Below are positions 24,467-32,331 of a DNA stretch of 64,000 nt, piece after piece. The number at the start of each line of letters is the position of its first letter. Within the stretch, counting starts at the first letter, position 1. Source of the DNA: Bradyrhizobium sp. 132 (GTDB lineage: Bacteria > Pseudomonadota > Alphaproteobacteria > Rhizobiales > Xanthobacteraceae); assembly GCF_023074185.1 (NCBI RefSeq), contig NZ_JADPKY010000030.1:1-64000 (forward strand). The letters are read 5' to 3'. The notes beneath the pieces were generated by a model that ran no database searches, was not told the origin of the DNA, and was given only the letters and a program-made list of their open reading frames with translations. The translations under genes were made by a program, and so were the position numbers.

Positions 24467-27385
24467 ATGAACGAGATGCGGCAACCGAGCGCAAAGCAAG
24501 TTCAAGAGGCTCGGCGATTTGCCGTCTTCATTAGCTACAGCCATCGAGACGAATCCCTTGCGGGCTGGCTGCATCGTAAGCTTGAGGGTTATCACGTGCC
24601 TAGGGACTTGGTTGGGAAGAACGGGGCCTTCGGCCCCATTCCCGCTAGGCTTGGACGATGCTTTCGGGATCGTGACGACCTCTCGGCTTCGGGTAACCTC
24701 AGCGACGCGATACGTGACGCGCTCGTCAACTCGGATGCGATGCTCGTGTTGTGCTCCCCCAGCGCGGCTACCTCGCCGTATGTCAGTGAGGAGATTAGAA
24801 CTTTTAAAGCCCTCGGCAAGGGGCATCGCATTCTTGCAGCCATTTCGTCCGGCGAACCTCATGCGGCGAGCCGCGCCGGGTTTTTTGCGGCGGATGAATG
24901 CTTCCCGCCAGCTCTACTGCGACAAGTTGGGCCTGATGGTTCGCTGACTGAGCTGCCTGAGGGGCGTGAGCCCCTTGCAGCAGATTTTCGGGAAAGAAAG
25001 GACGAGCGAGATGTAGGCAAACTGAAGTTGATGGCGGGTCTGCTCGGGGTTGGCCTCGACGATTTGGTGCAACGCGAGAGGGTCGCACAGCGATGGCGTA
25101 TGCGAGTGACAGCGTGTCTGGCCGTGATGTTCGCCCTTCTGGCACTTGCGGCTGTCGGATTTGGTCTCTGGAGCGAGCATCAACGCATGCGCAGTGAGGC
25201 AAACCGTCTCGCTCTGGAATCCCAGCTCGCCAGCGAACTTGATCAGTCCCTGTTGCTGGCGGTTGCCGCATACAAGACAAGCCCGAGTTTTCAAACTGAT
25301 GTTGCATTATTCTCTGCCCTCACACGCAGGCCTAAGCTTGATCGTTTTTTGCATGGTTCCAATGGCCCTGTGAGGTCCTTGCTCGTTCTGCCGGATCAAA
25401 TAATCGTCGGATTGGCAGGACGCGACAGCGGCGAGTTGAGCCTGTGGGATTTAACCAAGCCAAGACCTGAGCGCACGCTGATCACTGGTGTCCAGGCTGG
25501 AGTCGCCGCGTTTGCCCTCGCCGCCAGAGGGACCAAATTGGTGGTTGCGAGGAAATTTTCCATCGAGCTGTTCGACTTCAATTTGTCAGCACGCCGAGCA
25601 ACGCTAATCCAGCAAATCCCCACCGAAGAAGTTGCCGCTCTGGCAGGTCATGTTGAGAGCCAATTCGTCTATGCGGGAACAGCCAAGGGGAAGGTCATTA
25701 CCTTTGATGTGGCTCTCGGTAAAGCTATCAGAGAGGAGCCGTCGCCCGAGAGGTCGCTGGAGTATCCTGTTCTTCGGTTGGCTCCAGACGGATCTACTCT
25801 CGCTTTGCAGACCAAAGGCGGCATCTGGCTGAGACGAGGTAGCGTATGGAGGCGGCTGTCGCCGGCACCAGCCGCGGGCCAAGTGTTTATCGACGCGGTG
25901 TTCGACAGTGCCGGTGAACACTTGGCAAGTGCGAGCGGCCTTGATCAAAACTGGTACGGTCGCGAAGATGATGCAAGAAAAACAAATGCCTTTCGGTGTT
26001 GGAAGGTGGCAGACGGCACATTGGCATCGGAATGCCCTCAAATCGGGGGCCTGGCGAGTCCCGGTGGAGTAGGAAGCATCTCCGCGGATGCCGTTTTGCT
26101 CTCGACCCGTGATCTGCGCACGAAAGCTGATGTGACGGAATATTGGCTGCGAAAAGGGTCAAAGTGGACAGCATCGACCCTGCGCGCGGACGCCACTTTT
26201 GTGACAGGCCTTGCCGAAACGAAGCGTGGAGCCCTCATGGTCGGGACCGTGGATCAGGAACTCGGTTTGTATGCCCTTGATCGTTTGGGGCCAGGCGAGA
26301 GCCGGCAACTGAAAGACGAAGGCCAAGTCCTCCTACTGAGGTGGACCGAAAGTGGATGCCGTCTGATCCTCCGGACCGGTCGAGAGCTTCGGTTGTACGA
26401 TTGTCTCGGAGCGCCTGCGATAACTAAGAACGTGAGATTCGATTTCGAGGCGAATGTTGTTGTTGGGCCGCGTGCGGCTAGAGATCAGCTCAGTCTGGAG
26501 GCTGTGGATGCCCGAGGAAATTTGATTATCTGGGATAGTGCGCTAACCGAAGTCGTCCGCGCTCCGCCGCCTCCCGGGATCTCCCTTGCTGAGGCGGGCC
26601 GCGAAGTTGTGTATGCGCCGAAGTGCGGCTGCATATTTCTTTCGATTGGAACTGATGAAATTTGGCGTTTTGATATTCAGACTGCCAGATGGCGTCTGTT
26701 TGCCCATTCTCCCTTCAAAATCCGAACTCTTGGATTTGGTGGCGCTGGAGTGCTGTTTGCCGGCGATGCCAATGGCGGCGGGATTGCAGCATTCGACGCA
26801 CAATCAGGAAGCTTGAAGTTCAGCATTGCCTTGCCGGGCGGCCAATTCGTGACCGGAATCTTTGCTGATAGTAGGGGCGAAGCTGTATACGTGGCCGCTT
26901 TGACAGGGCGACGCAGCTTGTACAAGCTCGATGCGCGCACCGGAGCGCTGCTATCGGACGACTTCAATCGTTTCCCAGGACCTGCCAAGATATTGGCTGT
27001 CTCCCCAGACAGCCAGTTCCTGATCATGCAGGGTGTCGGTTTCGCGGATCAGAAGCTGCAGAAAAACAACGATTCCCGAGCCGGTGCTGCGCTCGAGCTC
27101 TGGGATGCACAACGACTGCTTCCCCTTGGGGATGGATTTCGACTGCGGGAATGGGATTGGTTCGCTAGCTTCGATCCAACCAGTAATTCGGTTGTTCTCG
27201 CACCGGAATCGTCTGCCGAGTTCGCACGTTTACCGCTCGATCGAGCGTCCTGGATGGCCACCGCTTGTCGGATGGCGGGTAGGGATCTCGGCGAGAAGGA
27301 ACGAGAGCGGTTTCGGATCGCCGCAGAGAACGTTTGTGCTGTGGAGCCGAATGAGGCAGCACCGTCGCTGCCAATTTGGCCGTAA
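24467..27385 (+). CDS. TIR - transmembrane - beta-propeller receptor-like protein
   Basis: The 972-residue protein starts with a TIR domain: FISYSHRDE at 21-29, then CFRDRDDLSAS near 65-75, and SPYVSEEI near 103-110, where Glu108 or 109 is the candidate catalytic residue. A single hydrophobic helix spans about 208-232 (VTACLAVMFALLALAAVGFGLW in part). The remaining ~700 residues, which begin with a Leu-rich helical linker, look like degenerate WD40-type propeller blades with recurrent LWD, LFDF, LYALD and ELWDAQ endings. Bacterial TIR-TM-WD40 proteins of this layout are common in conflict islands and are thought to sense something through the propeller and act through the TIR. The final ~60 residues contain Cys-rich ends (ACRMAGRDL, ENVCAVE). 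The gene stands alone. Confidence 0.85.
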   Translation: MNEMRQPSAKQVQEARRFAVFISYSHRDESLAGWLHRKLEGYHVPRDLVGKNGAFGPIPARLGRCFRDRDDLSASGNLSDAIRDALVNSDAMLVLCSPSAATSPYVSEEIRTFKALGKGHRILAAISSGEPHAASRAGFFAADECFPPALLRQVGPDGSLTELPEGREPLAADFRERKDERDVGKLKLMAGLLGVGLDDLVQRERVAQRWRMRVTACLAVMFALLALAAVGFGLWSEHQRMRSEANRLALESQLASELDQSLLLAVAAYKTSPSFQTDVALFSALTRRPKLDRFLHGSNGPVRSLLVLPDQIIVGLAGRDSGELSLWDLTKPRPERTLITGVQAGVAAFALAARGTKLVVARKFSIELFDFNLSARRATLIQQIPTEEVAALAGHVESQFVYAGTAKGKVITFDVALGKAIREEPSPERSLEYPVLRLAPDGSTLALQTKGGIWLRRGSVWRRLSPAPAAGQVFIDAVFDSAGEHLASASGLDQNWYGREDDARKTNAFRCWKVADGTLASECPQIGGLASPGGVGSISADAVLLSTRDLRTKADVTEYWLRKGSKWTASTLRADATFVTGLAETKRGALMVGTVDQELGLYALDRLGPGESRQLKDEGQVLLLRWTESGCRLILRTGRELRLYDCLGAPAITKNVRFDFEANVVVGPRAARDQLSLEAVDARGNLIIWDSALTEVVRAPPPPGISLAEAGREVVYAPKCGCIFLSIGTDEIWRFDIQTARWRLFAHSPFKIRTLGFGGAGVLFAGDANGGGIAAFDAQSGSLKFSIALPGGQFVTGIFADSRGEAVYVAALTGRRSLYKLDARTGALLSDDFNRFPGPAKILAVSPDSQFLIMQGVGFADQKLQKNNDSRAGAALELWDAQRLLPLGDGFRLREWDWFASFDPTSNSVVLAPESSAEFARLPLDRASWMATACRMAGRDLGEKERERFRIAAENVCAVEPNEAAPSLPIWP

Positions 27386-28080
27386 GAGAACAAGATCAAG
27401 CTCGGCTTACGCCCGATCGACGCGGCGGTTACCTACGAGGGCAGCAACGTGATCGTTGATGGCCTATGAAGCCGCGGGACCCTGCACGGTTACTACTGGT
27501 ACCATTACCATGCCTGGAATGATCGACGCGCACCGTCACGAGCGCGTTCACGACTTGGCTAACCTGCGGGAATTCAAGAATTAGAGCGATACGAACGGAC
27601 GATGATTGCCTACAGACGAGCCGTCCAGTATCGGAACAGTTTTCCCCCCAGAAGCGACGACTTCATCAAAGCGCGATGAACACGCACGACCTCCAGTGAA
27701 AAATAGAATAAACGAAGCTGGGTTGCTTCCTCCCGCTCATAGCGGCGTGATTGCTGGCTCGTGTCCTAACGCGCACGTGAATGCTGCGTTGATGAATGGA
27801 AAACCAGGCCCGATTAAGTCGATCGTTGCCAACGCGGAGCGTACCGACCAACGACGACGGGTTCAGCGGTCCTCCTACAGGGGACGAATACTCGTCCCTT
27901 TTCTACGTTTTCCAAGCCAAATGCCGCCCGTGGCAGAAATGTCCTTCACAAGGCTCACGGTTTCTCGTTTTGATGCCCGCGCGGAACGGCCGAAATGACG
28001 TTCGAAACAGTCGCCAGGTCCCAAAGATGTGCCTGACCGGCTAGCTGAGTAGAGTTCCCTCACCTCACCATAAGGTGGCA
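27386..28080. other. Gap between the conflict genes and the integration module
   Basis: No intact gene was found in these 695 bases. Around 27400-27590 short fragments of reading frame recall an amidohydrolase N-terminus (TVTTGTITMPGMIDAHRHE), possibly a decayed gene piece, but the match is weak. A terminator-like hairpin is listed separately at 27881-27902. The last ~50 bases should carry the promoter and leader of the excisionase-like gene. Confidence 0.3.
27881..27902 (+). terminator. Terminator-like hairpin
   Basis: GGGACGA (27881-27887) and TCGTCCC (27892-27898) pair perfectly around an ATAC loop and are followed by TTTT. It would end plus-strand transcription coming from the TIR-propeller gene and insulate the integration module. 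Confidence 0.55.
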
Positions 28081-28557
28081 ATGAGTACCGCGTCATCTGG
28101 AACGCGCATTCGAAAGCGTAGGGTCGACAAGCTTGCCCGGGCGAGAGCACGTCCTGATCCCTCGCAGTGGAGCGAGGACGAAGTGATGACCCTCGTCGAA
28201 GCTGTTGCCGTGTTCTTTCCGCAAGGTCCATTGACGCTATCCTCCCTGCGAACGGCGGCAGCCTCTGGGACTCTTGAAATCGCCAAAGTCGCAGGTAAGG
28301 ATCTGACCACGCCTCGTGCCATCCGCAAATTGGTCAAACCGTCATGCCGGGCCGCAAAGCCAAGCCGCCACGACTCTGGTTCCGAGAAGACGCAGGACGC
28401 TGGGTCATCCTCGATCGATCAGAGAGAAAGCGACGGCAGATCCGCACAGGTTGCAGCCGCGACGATGTTGATGGCGCTGCGAAAGCGCTCGAAACCTATA
28501 TCGGCAGACGGCACACAACCACAATCGGCGCAACTGACCCCGGCGTCCTCGACATAG
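28081..28557 (+). CDS. Excisionase-like small protein upstream of the integrase
   Basis: A 158-residue, basic, disordered-ended product. Its middle part (WSEDEVMTLVEAVAVFF ... LTLSSLRTAAASGTLEIAKVAGKDLTT) has the look of a winged-helix or AlpA/Xis-like DNA-binding module, with a Gly-turn and a sequence suited to selecting DNA. It overlaps the integrase gene by about 214 bases in another frame, so the last third of the protein is constrained by integrase coding and may be functionally unimportant. A directionality factor for excision at the tRNA is the natural guess. An AAGG precedes the ATG; a GTG six bases earlier is an alternative. Confidence 0.5.
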   Translation: MSTASSGTRIRKRRVDKLARARARPDPSQWSEDEVMTLVEAVAVFFPQGPLTLSSLRTAAASGTLEIAKVAGKDLTTPRAIRKLVKPSCRAAKPSRHDSGSEKTQDAGSSSIDQRESDGRSAQVAAATMLMALRKRSKPISADGTQPQSAQLTPASST

Positions 28558-29612
28558 CCGACGTCCTTACAGCCTACGAGATATCCAAACGGCCCAAGGA
28601 CAAGAATGACGAGCGAGCCTGGGCGCAGCACGATCTGCTGCTCATCCGGCTTCTCGATCTTAATTGCTTCTTTGGTGACAAGACGGTGAGCAAACTCAAG
28701 GTTCAACTGTGCCGCGACTTCGTGGACTGGTCCACCGGCACGCCGAACGAAAACAACAGGCAGATCGGGCTTAAGCCACGTCAAGGTAAAGTTTCCGATC
28801 AAACCGCCAGGCGCCGGCTTGAGGATTTGCGGGCTGCCGTCAACGCGTACCATGCGGAGCACACGCTGAGCGTCGTTCCGAAGATTACCCTGCCTCCCAA
28901 GGCGGAAGGCCGCCACCGCTGGCTGACGCGCAACGAAGCCGCGCGCCTGCTCGGTGCCGCAATCGGCTACGTGTGGGATAACGAGCGAAACGCCTGGAAA
29001 CGAAAGGAAGATGGCAAGCTATTTCGTCGCGAACGGTGGATCATCCGGCGACGTTATCCGGCCGCCCGCTTTTGCCTGATTGGCGTTTACAGCGCGCGGC
29101 GCGAGGAAACGATCCGGCGCACGCAATGGCTCCCCACCACCACGCATCCCTGGATGAACTTGGATGCCATGGTCTATCAGGGCAAAGGCGCACTGGAGCG
29201 GTCAACCAAGAAGCGGCGCCCAGCAGCAAAGATTGCCAGTCGTCTGCGCCCTCACCTGGTCCGCTGGCACAAGATCGACCAAACGCGGTCAGGCGAGTTG
29301 CGCGCGGCCGGCATTCTGCAGAGCGGCGAGCAAATCCGCTTCGTCGTCAACCGCATGAACGATGGGCAGCCGCTTGCCGGCAAAATCCGTTCGGCTTGGG
29401 AAGGTATTCTGCAGGACGCCGGGCTTGGCGAAGATGTCGTCCGGCATTCGCTGCGCCACACTGCGGCGACGTGGTTGATGCAGGCCGGCGTTGATATGTG
29501 GGAGGCCGCCGGCTGGCTGGGGATGACCGTGGAACAGCTGGAGGCCAACTGCGGCCATCATCACCCGGACTTTCAGGAAGAGGCGGCAGAGGCGTTTAGG
29601 GGACGGCGTTAA
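28344..29612 (+). CDS. Tyrosine recombinase (island integrase) with Cys at the nucleophile position
   Basis: This is a 422-residue phage-type integrase. The SAM-like N-terminal part is followed by a catalytic domain with Arg252 in SARREET and HSLRHTAATWLM (His368-x-x-Arg371). The usual final block reads WLGMTVEQLEANCGHHHPD. In relatives the ninth residue after LGH/LGM is the nucleophilic Tyr (typically xYGHHHPD), but here it is Cys403, encoded by TGC, one transition away from TAC. If this is real, strand cleavage should fail and the island would be locked in place; a sequencing error of one base cannot be excluded. The gene points toward the tRNA-Pro 1.6 kb downstream, the presumed attachment site. 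Confidence 0.9.
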   Translation: MPGRKAKPPRLWFREDAGRWVILDRSERKRRQIRTGCSRDDVDGAAKALETYIGRRHTTTIGATDPGVLDIADVLTAYEISKRPKDKNDERAWAQHDLLLIRLLDLNCFFGDKTVSKLKVQLCRDFVDWSTGTPNENNRQIGLKPRQGKVSDQTARRRLEDLRAAVNAYHAEHTLSVVPKITLPPKAEGRHRWLTRNEAARLLGAAIGYVWDNERNAWKRKEDGKLFRRERWIIRRRYPAARFCLIGVYSARREETIRRTQWLPTTTHPWMNLDAMVYQGKGALERSTKKRRPAAKIASRLRPHLVRWHKIDQTRSGELRAAGILQSGEQIRFVVNRMNDGQPLAGKIRSAWEGILQDAGLGEDVVRHSLRHTAATWLMQAGVDMWEAAGWLGMTVEQLEANCGHHHPDFQEEAAEAFRGRR

Positions 29613-29739
29613 CCAACAGCGAACTATCCTCGTCGGGAGCCCAAGACTCTTTTCCACCGATATTTCCTCACATTGCATTTCCGGTCATTGACCGGCTGCG
29701 AATCGGAGCCAACCTCTACTGGGATTGGAGAAGACAGTT

Positions 29740-29931
29740 ATGGCTATTGAGATTTTAGGAGTGCAGATGGGCGCGCAGCACCGGTCGGCAAAGCCGGACG
29801 AATGGAACGTCACTTACTCCATCGATGGCCGCCATCGCTTGGTTCATCGAGTTAGCGACCCCTCGGTTCGATCATCGATGGATGCCGTGAAGATGGCGAG
29901 ACGCGAACTCGGCCTCGAGGATGCCACGTAA
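29740..29931 (+). CDS. Small hypothetical protein (63 aa)
   Basis: The product reads MAIEILGVQMGAQ at its start and continues with a short, mostly polar sequence having YSIDGRHRLVHRV, which could form a small beta-hairpin fold. A GGAG lies ahead of the ATG, supporting this start rather than the frame's earlier TTG. It overlaps the next gene by 11 bases. I do not recognise the family; the position between integrase and tRNA suggests a cargo or accessory gene of the integration module. Confidence 0.5.
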   Translation: MAIEILGVQMGAQHRSAKPDEWNVTYSIDGRHRLVHRVSDPSVRSSMDAVKMARRELGLEDAT

Positions 29932-30199
29932 CGTACAGGAGTTCGAAGTGCCGAATATTCAGGTTCCTGGCGAGCGTCGTCGCCAGATCATTGAGGAGCA
30001 TCGGTTATGGCAGCGATCGCTTCCGCGCATCCCCGGCCAGTTCGGTGGCACCATATTAAGCTTAGTTGAAGGTCCGCCGGTCATTGTAACAGGTCGGATC
30101 GAAGCTTATTCAGACTTCAGCCCAGTACGATTTATTTCCGTCGACGAGCCATTCTTAAAATTCCTCGATGAGAAAGGGATCTCCTACGAGAAAAATTGA
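29921..30199 (+). CDS. Small hypothetical protein (92 aa)
   Basis: It starts at the ATG inside the end of the preceding small gene (GAGG immediately upstream), so the two are translationally coupled. The sequence has an amphipathic helix (RRRQIIEEHRLWQRSL) followed by hydrophobic strands (GGTILSLVEGPPVIVTGRI). No motif points to a function. The base usage resembles the neighbouring integrase gene. Confidence 0.5.
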   Translation: MPRNVQEFEVPNIQVPGERRRQIIEEHRLWQRSLPRIPGQFGGTILSLVEGPPVIVTGRIEAYSDFSPVRFISVDEPFLKFLDEKGISYEKN

Positions 30200-30438
30200 C
30201 ATGCTACCATATCCTGTTTTCCTGGGATGAAGCGTTTAGAGACGCCGCTAATTTTTTCGAATGTCGCGTGCAGTAGTTTCTGCGAAATCGAGTAAATCAC
30301 CCCAAAGGCAGAAACATCTGCTGTTAGCTTATCAAGGTGATCGGCGGTTACCGTCACCGGCAAACGGCGTGTCCTGCCCTTGGGCTGAAGCAGGCTCGCG
30401 AATTGACCACGTGAGAACAAATTGGCCCACGGCCACAT
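30184..30438 (-). CDS. Possible small ORF (84 aa), weak
   Basis: An 84-codon frame follows the HTH-like gene on the same strand by 26 bases and overlaps the tail of the convergent 92-residue gene by 16 bases. The protein (KGRTRRLPVTVTADHLDKL...) is of ordinary composition but has no recognisable family and no Shine-Dalgarno. It may be a real operon partner of the regulator or chance. Confidence 0.25.
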   Translation of the reverse strand: MWPWANLFSRGQFASLLQPKGRTRRLPVTVTADHLDKLTADVSAFGVIYSISQKLLHATFEKISGVSKRFIPGKQDMVACQFFS

Positions 30439-30464
30439 AGAATCGCTTTTTGAGAGCGCTGGCT

Positions 30465-30983
30465 CTAGGTGCCGTCGTTCGGCATCACGATCACGTCGTC
30501 CGGCTCAAGGAAAATGCCGATACGATCGTCATATTCGCCGAGTTCGAACTTGGTGCTGGCCGCTCGATAAAAGCTGTCGCTGCATTTTTCAAAAATGGGC
30601 AGCGCCTCATTCGGCCGTTCCGCGCCGAGATCGCCGAAGATTCCGCGGCTCGCGCGGCAGCGGATACGCTTCCCGTCCGGGCGATTAAGCCAGAAGTAAA
30701 GGCCGTCAAGCTCGACATCCGGCCTCGTGTTGGCGATCGGCGACAGTACGATCTTGCCGGTATGCGGGAGAAGCCCCGTGAGGCGCTCGTGCATCCGCTG
30801 TACTTCGACCCCCTTGTTGAAAAGCCGGCGACCTAGGTCATTCCAGATGCCAACCGGAATAGGCGACGTTCCGGCCACAAAGCGCCGAAGGGTGCGCTCG
30901 TTGACGCCGAGTTCGCTCGCAAGGGACGACTGCCATTGTCCCCCGAACATCAAGATCGCGATTTTGATGAATAGCTGCGCCAT
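30465..30983 (-). CDS. Helix-turn-helix regulator-like protein
   Basis: The ATG at 30983 is preceded by AGAGG and gives a 172-residue protein. Residues ~12-45 (WQSSLASELGVNERTLRRFVAG) have the pattern of a Cro/CI-like helix-turn-helix with the turn at ELGVNERT. The rest (ELDGLYFWLNRPDGKR ... EPDDVIVMPNDG) looks like a small beta-rich domain. It lies between the integrase and the tRNA-Pro, on the strand facing away from the tRNA, and could control the integration module or its own promoter next to the tandem repeat at 31117-31140. No partner or ligand is evident. Confidence 0.55.
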   Translation of the reverse strand: MAQLFIKIAILMFGGQWQSSLASELGVNERTLRRFVAGTSPIPVGIWNDLGRRLFNKGVEVQRMHERLTGLLPHTGKIVLSPIANTRPDVELDGLYFWLNRPDGKRIRCRASRGIFGDLGAERPNEALPIFEKCSDSFYRAASTKFELGEYDDRIGIFLEPDDVIVMPNDGT

Positions 30984-31116
30984 AGCCTCTGGGCCTCCTT
31001 GCCCATTTCTGGCGGGGCAAAATCCCCATCCATTCGACAGCGGAACTGTTCCCACTGCACTTATCGCCATGTAAGGCGGCAAATGACGAGCGTCAAGAAC
31101 ATGGGAAACCCGCCAA

Positions 31117-31140
31117 TTCGTTGCGCATTTCGTTGCGCAT
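31117..31140. repeat. Exact 12-bp tandem duplication next to the att site
   Basis: TTCGTTGCGCAT occurs twice in a row, 34 bases from the encoded CCA end of tRNA-Pro. Short direct repeats in this position are typical of arm-type binding sites for an integrase or its excisionase, or of operators for the adjacent HTH-like gene. The function is an inference. Confidence 0.6.
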
Positions 31141-31173
31141 CGTTAGAGGCGAAATTATAAGCTATTGAAAAGA

Positions 31174-31250
31174 TGGTCGGAGTGGCAGGATTCGAACCTG
31201 CGACCCCTGCGTCCCGAACGCAGTGCTCTACCGGGCTGAGCCACACTCCG
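31174..31250 (-). tRNA. tRNA-Pro (anticodon CGG), probable island attachment site
   Basis: Read on the minus strand, the acceptor arms CGGAGTG (31244-31250) and CACTCCG (31178-31184) pair, with discriminator A and an encoded CCA at 31174-31176. The T arm GGTTCGAATCC and the anticodon stem-loop CTGCG-TTCGGGA-CGCAG are intact, giving anticodon CGG. The 3' end points toward the island, which is the usual geometry for tyrosine-integrase insertion into a tRNA 3' end. No second copy of the 3' end was seen in the window, so the far att site lies beyond position 1. Confidence 0.95.
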
Positions 31251-31318
31251 ACAAGAGGCCGGCTTATAGCGTTGGGTGTGGCGCACCGCAAGCGGCCGAG
31301 CCGAGGAATCTTATCCCT

Positions 31319-32308
31319 GTGAAAACGGGTCTTGAAACGCTGATTTTACCGGCCGGCGAGGCCGGCGCGGAAGCTGCCGCCCGGATACTGGCCCGCGGCG
31401 GGCTGGTCGCGTTCCCGACCGAGACGGTCTACGGGCTCGGAGCAGATGCCGGAAATGCCGCCGCGATCGCCCATCTTTACGCCGCCAAGGGGCGGCCGGC
31501 CTTCAATCCGCTGATCGCGCATGTCGCCGACCTCGCGGCCGCGCGGAGGATCGGGCGACTCGACGCCTGCGCCTCGAGCCTTGCGGAGGCGTTCTGGCCG
31601 GGGCCGCTGACGCTGGTGGTGCCGAAGACGGACAACTGCCCGGTCGCCGATCTCGCCACCGCGGGTCTCGACACGGTCGCGATCCGGATTCCGGCCCATC
31701 CGGTGGCGCAGGCGATCCTGCGCGCCTTTGGCGGGGCGGTGGTGGCGCCGTCCGCCAACCTCTCCGGCCACGTCTCGCCGACGCTGGCCGCCCATGTCGA
31801 AAGCGACCTTGCGGGGCGGATCGACCTGATCGTGGACGGCGGGCCTGTTACGGTCGGCGTCGAATCGACCATTGTCGGCTGCCTCAATGCGCCGATGCTG
31901 CTGCGGCCCGGCGGGCTGTCGCGCGAACGAATTGAAGCCGTGCTCGGCGCGCGCTTGGCGCGGCCGCCTGTGGAGGCCGACAGCGACGACAGCCAGCCGC
32001 TGGCGCCGGGCATGATGGCCTCGCATTACGCACCGCGCGCCAATGTGCGGCTCAATGCGCAGGACGTTGCGCCCGGAGAAGCGCTGCTGGCGTTCGGCCC
32101 CGCGCGCCTGCCGGGCGTTGACGCCGCCGCCGCCGTCATGAATTTGTCGCCCACCGGTGATCTCGATGAAGCCGCCGCCAATCTGTTCGGCTATCTTCGC
32201 GCCCTCGATGCCAGGAGGCCGCGCGCAATCGCCGTGATGGCGATTCCCGAAGACGATTTGGGCGAAGCGATCAACGACCGGCTGCGCCGGGCCGCGGTCG
32301 CCCGATAA
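31319..32308 (+). CDS. L-threonylcarbamoyladenylate synthase, Sua5/TsaC family
   Basis: It makes threonylcarbamoyl-AMP from Thr, bicarbonate and ATP for the t6A37 modification of ANN-decoding tRNAs. At 329 residues it has both the YrdC domain (FPTETVYGLGADA at ~35-47, KGRPAFNPL, PSANLSGHVSPT near 150, VESTIV near 182) and the C-terminal Sua5 domain (ASHYAPRANV near 240), hence Sua5 rather than TsaC. The GTG at 31319 with GAGGAA upstream fits the family's start; the longer frame would run into the tRNA promoter region. It is the first chromosomal gene past the island boundary. Confidence 0.9.
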   Translation: MKTGLETLILPAGEAGAEAAARILARGGLVAFPTETVYGLGADAGNAAAIAHLYAAKGRPAFNPLIAHVADLAAARRIGRLDACASSLAEAFWPGPLTLVVPKTDNCPVADLATAGLDTVAIRIPAHPVAQAILRAFGGAVVAPSANLSGHVSPTLAAHVESDLAGRIDLIVDGGPVTVGVESTIVGCLNAPMLLRPGGLSRERIEAVLGARLARPPVEADSDDSQPLAPGMMASHYAPRANVRLNAQDVAPGEALLAFGPARLPGVDAAAAVMNLSPTGDLDEAAANLFGYLRALDARRPRAIAVMAIPEDDLGEAINDRLRRAAVAR

Positions 32309-32331
32309 GAAGCTTGAGAAGAGACACGACC

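Noticed and set aside
27606..27998. 130-codon plus-strand ORF before the integrase module
   Set aside because: No Shine-Dalgarno or family resemblance, and the terminator-like hairpin at 27881-27902 lies inside it.
30450..30836. Plus-strand ORF of 128 codons opposite the HTH-like gene
   Set aside because: It is the antisense frame of the regulator and has no recognisable domain.
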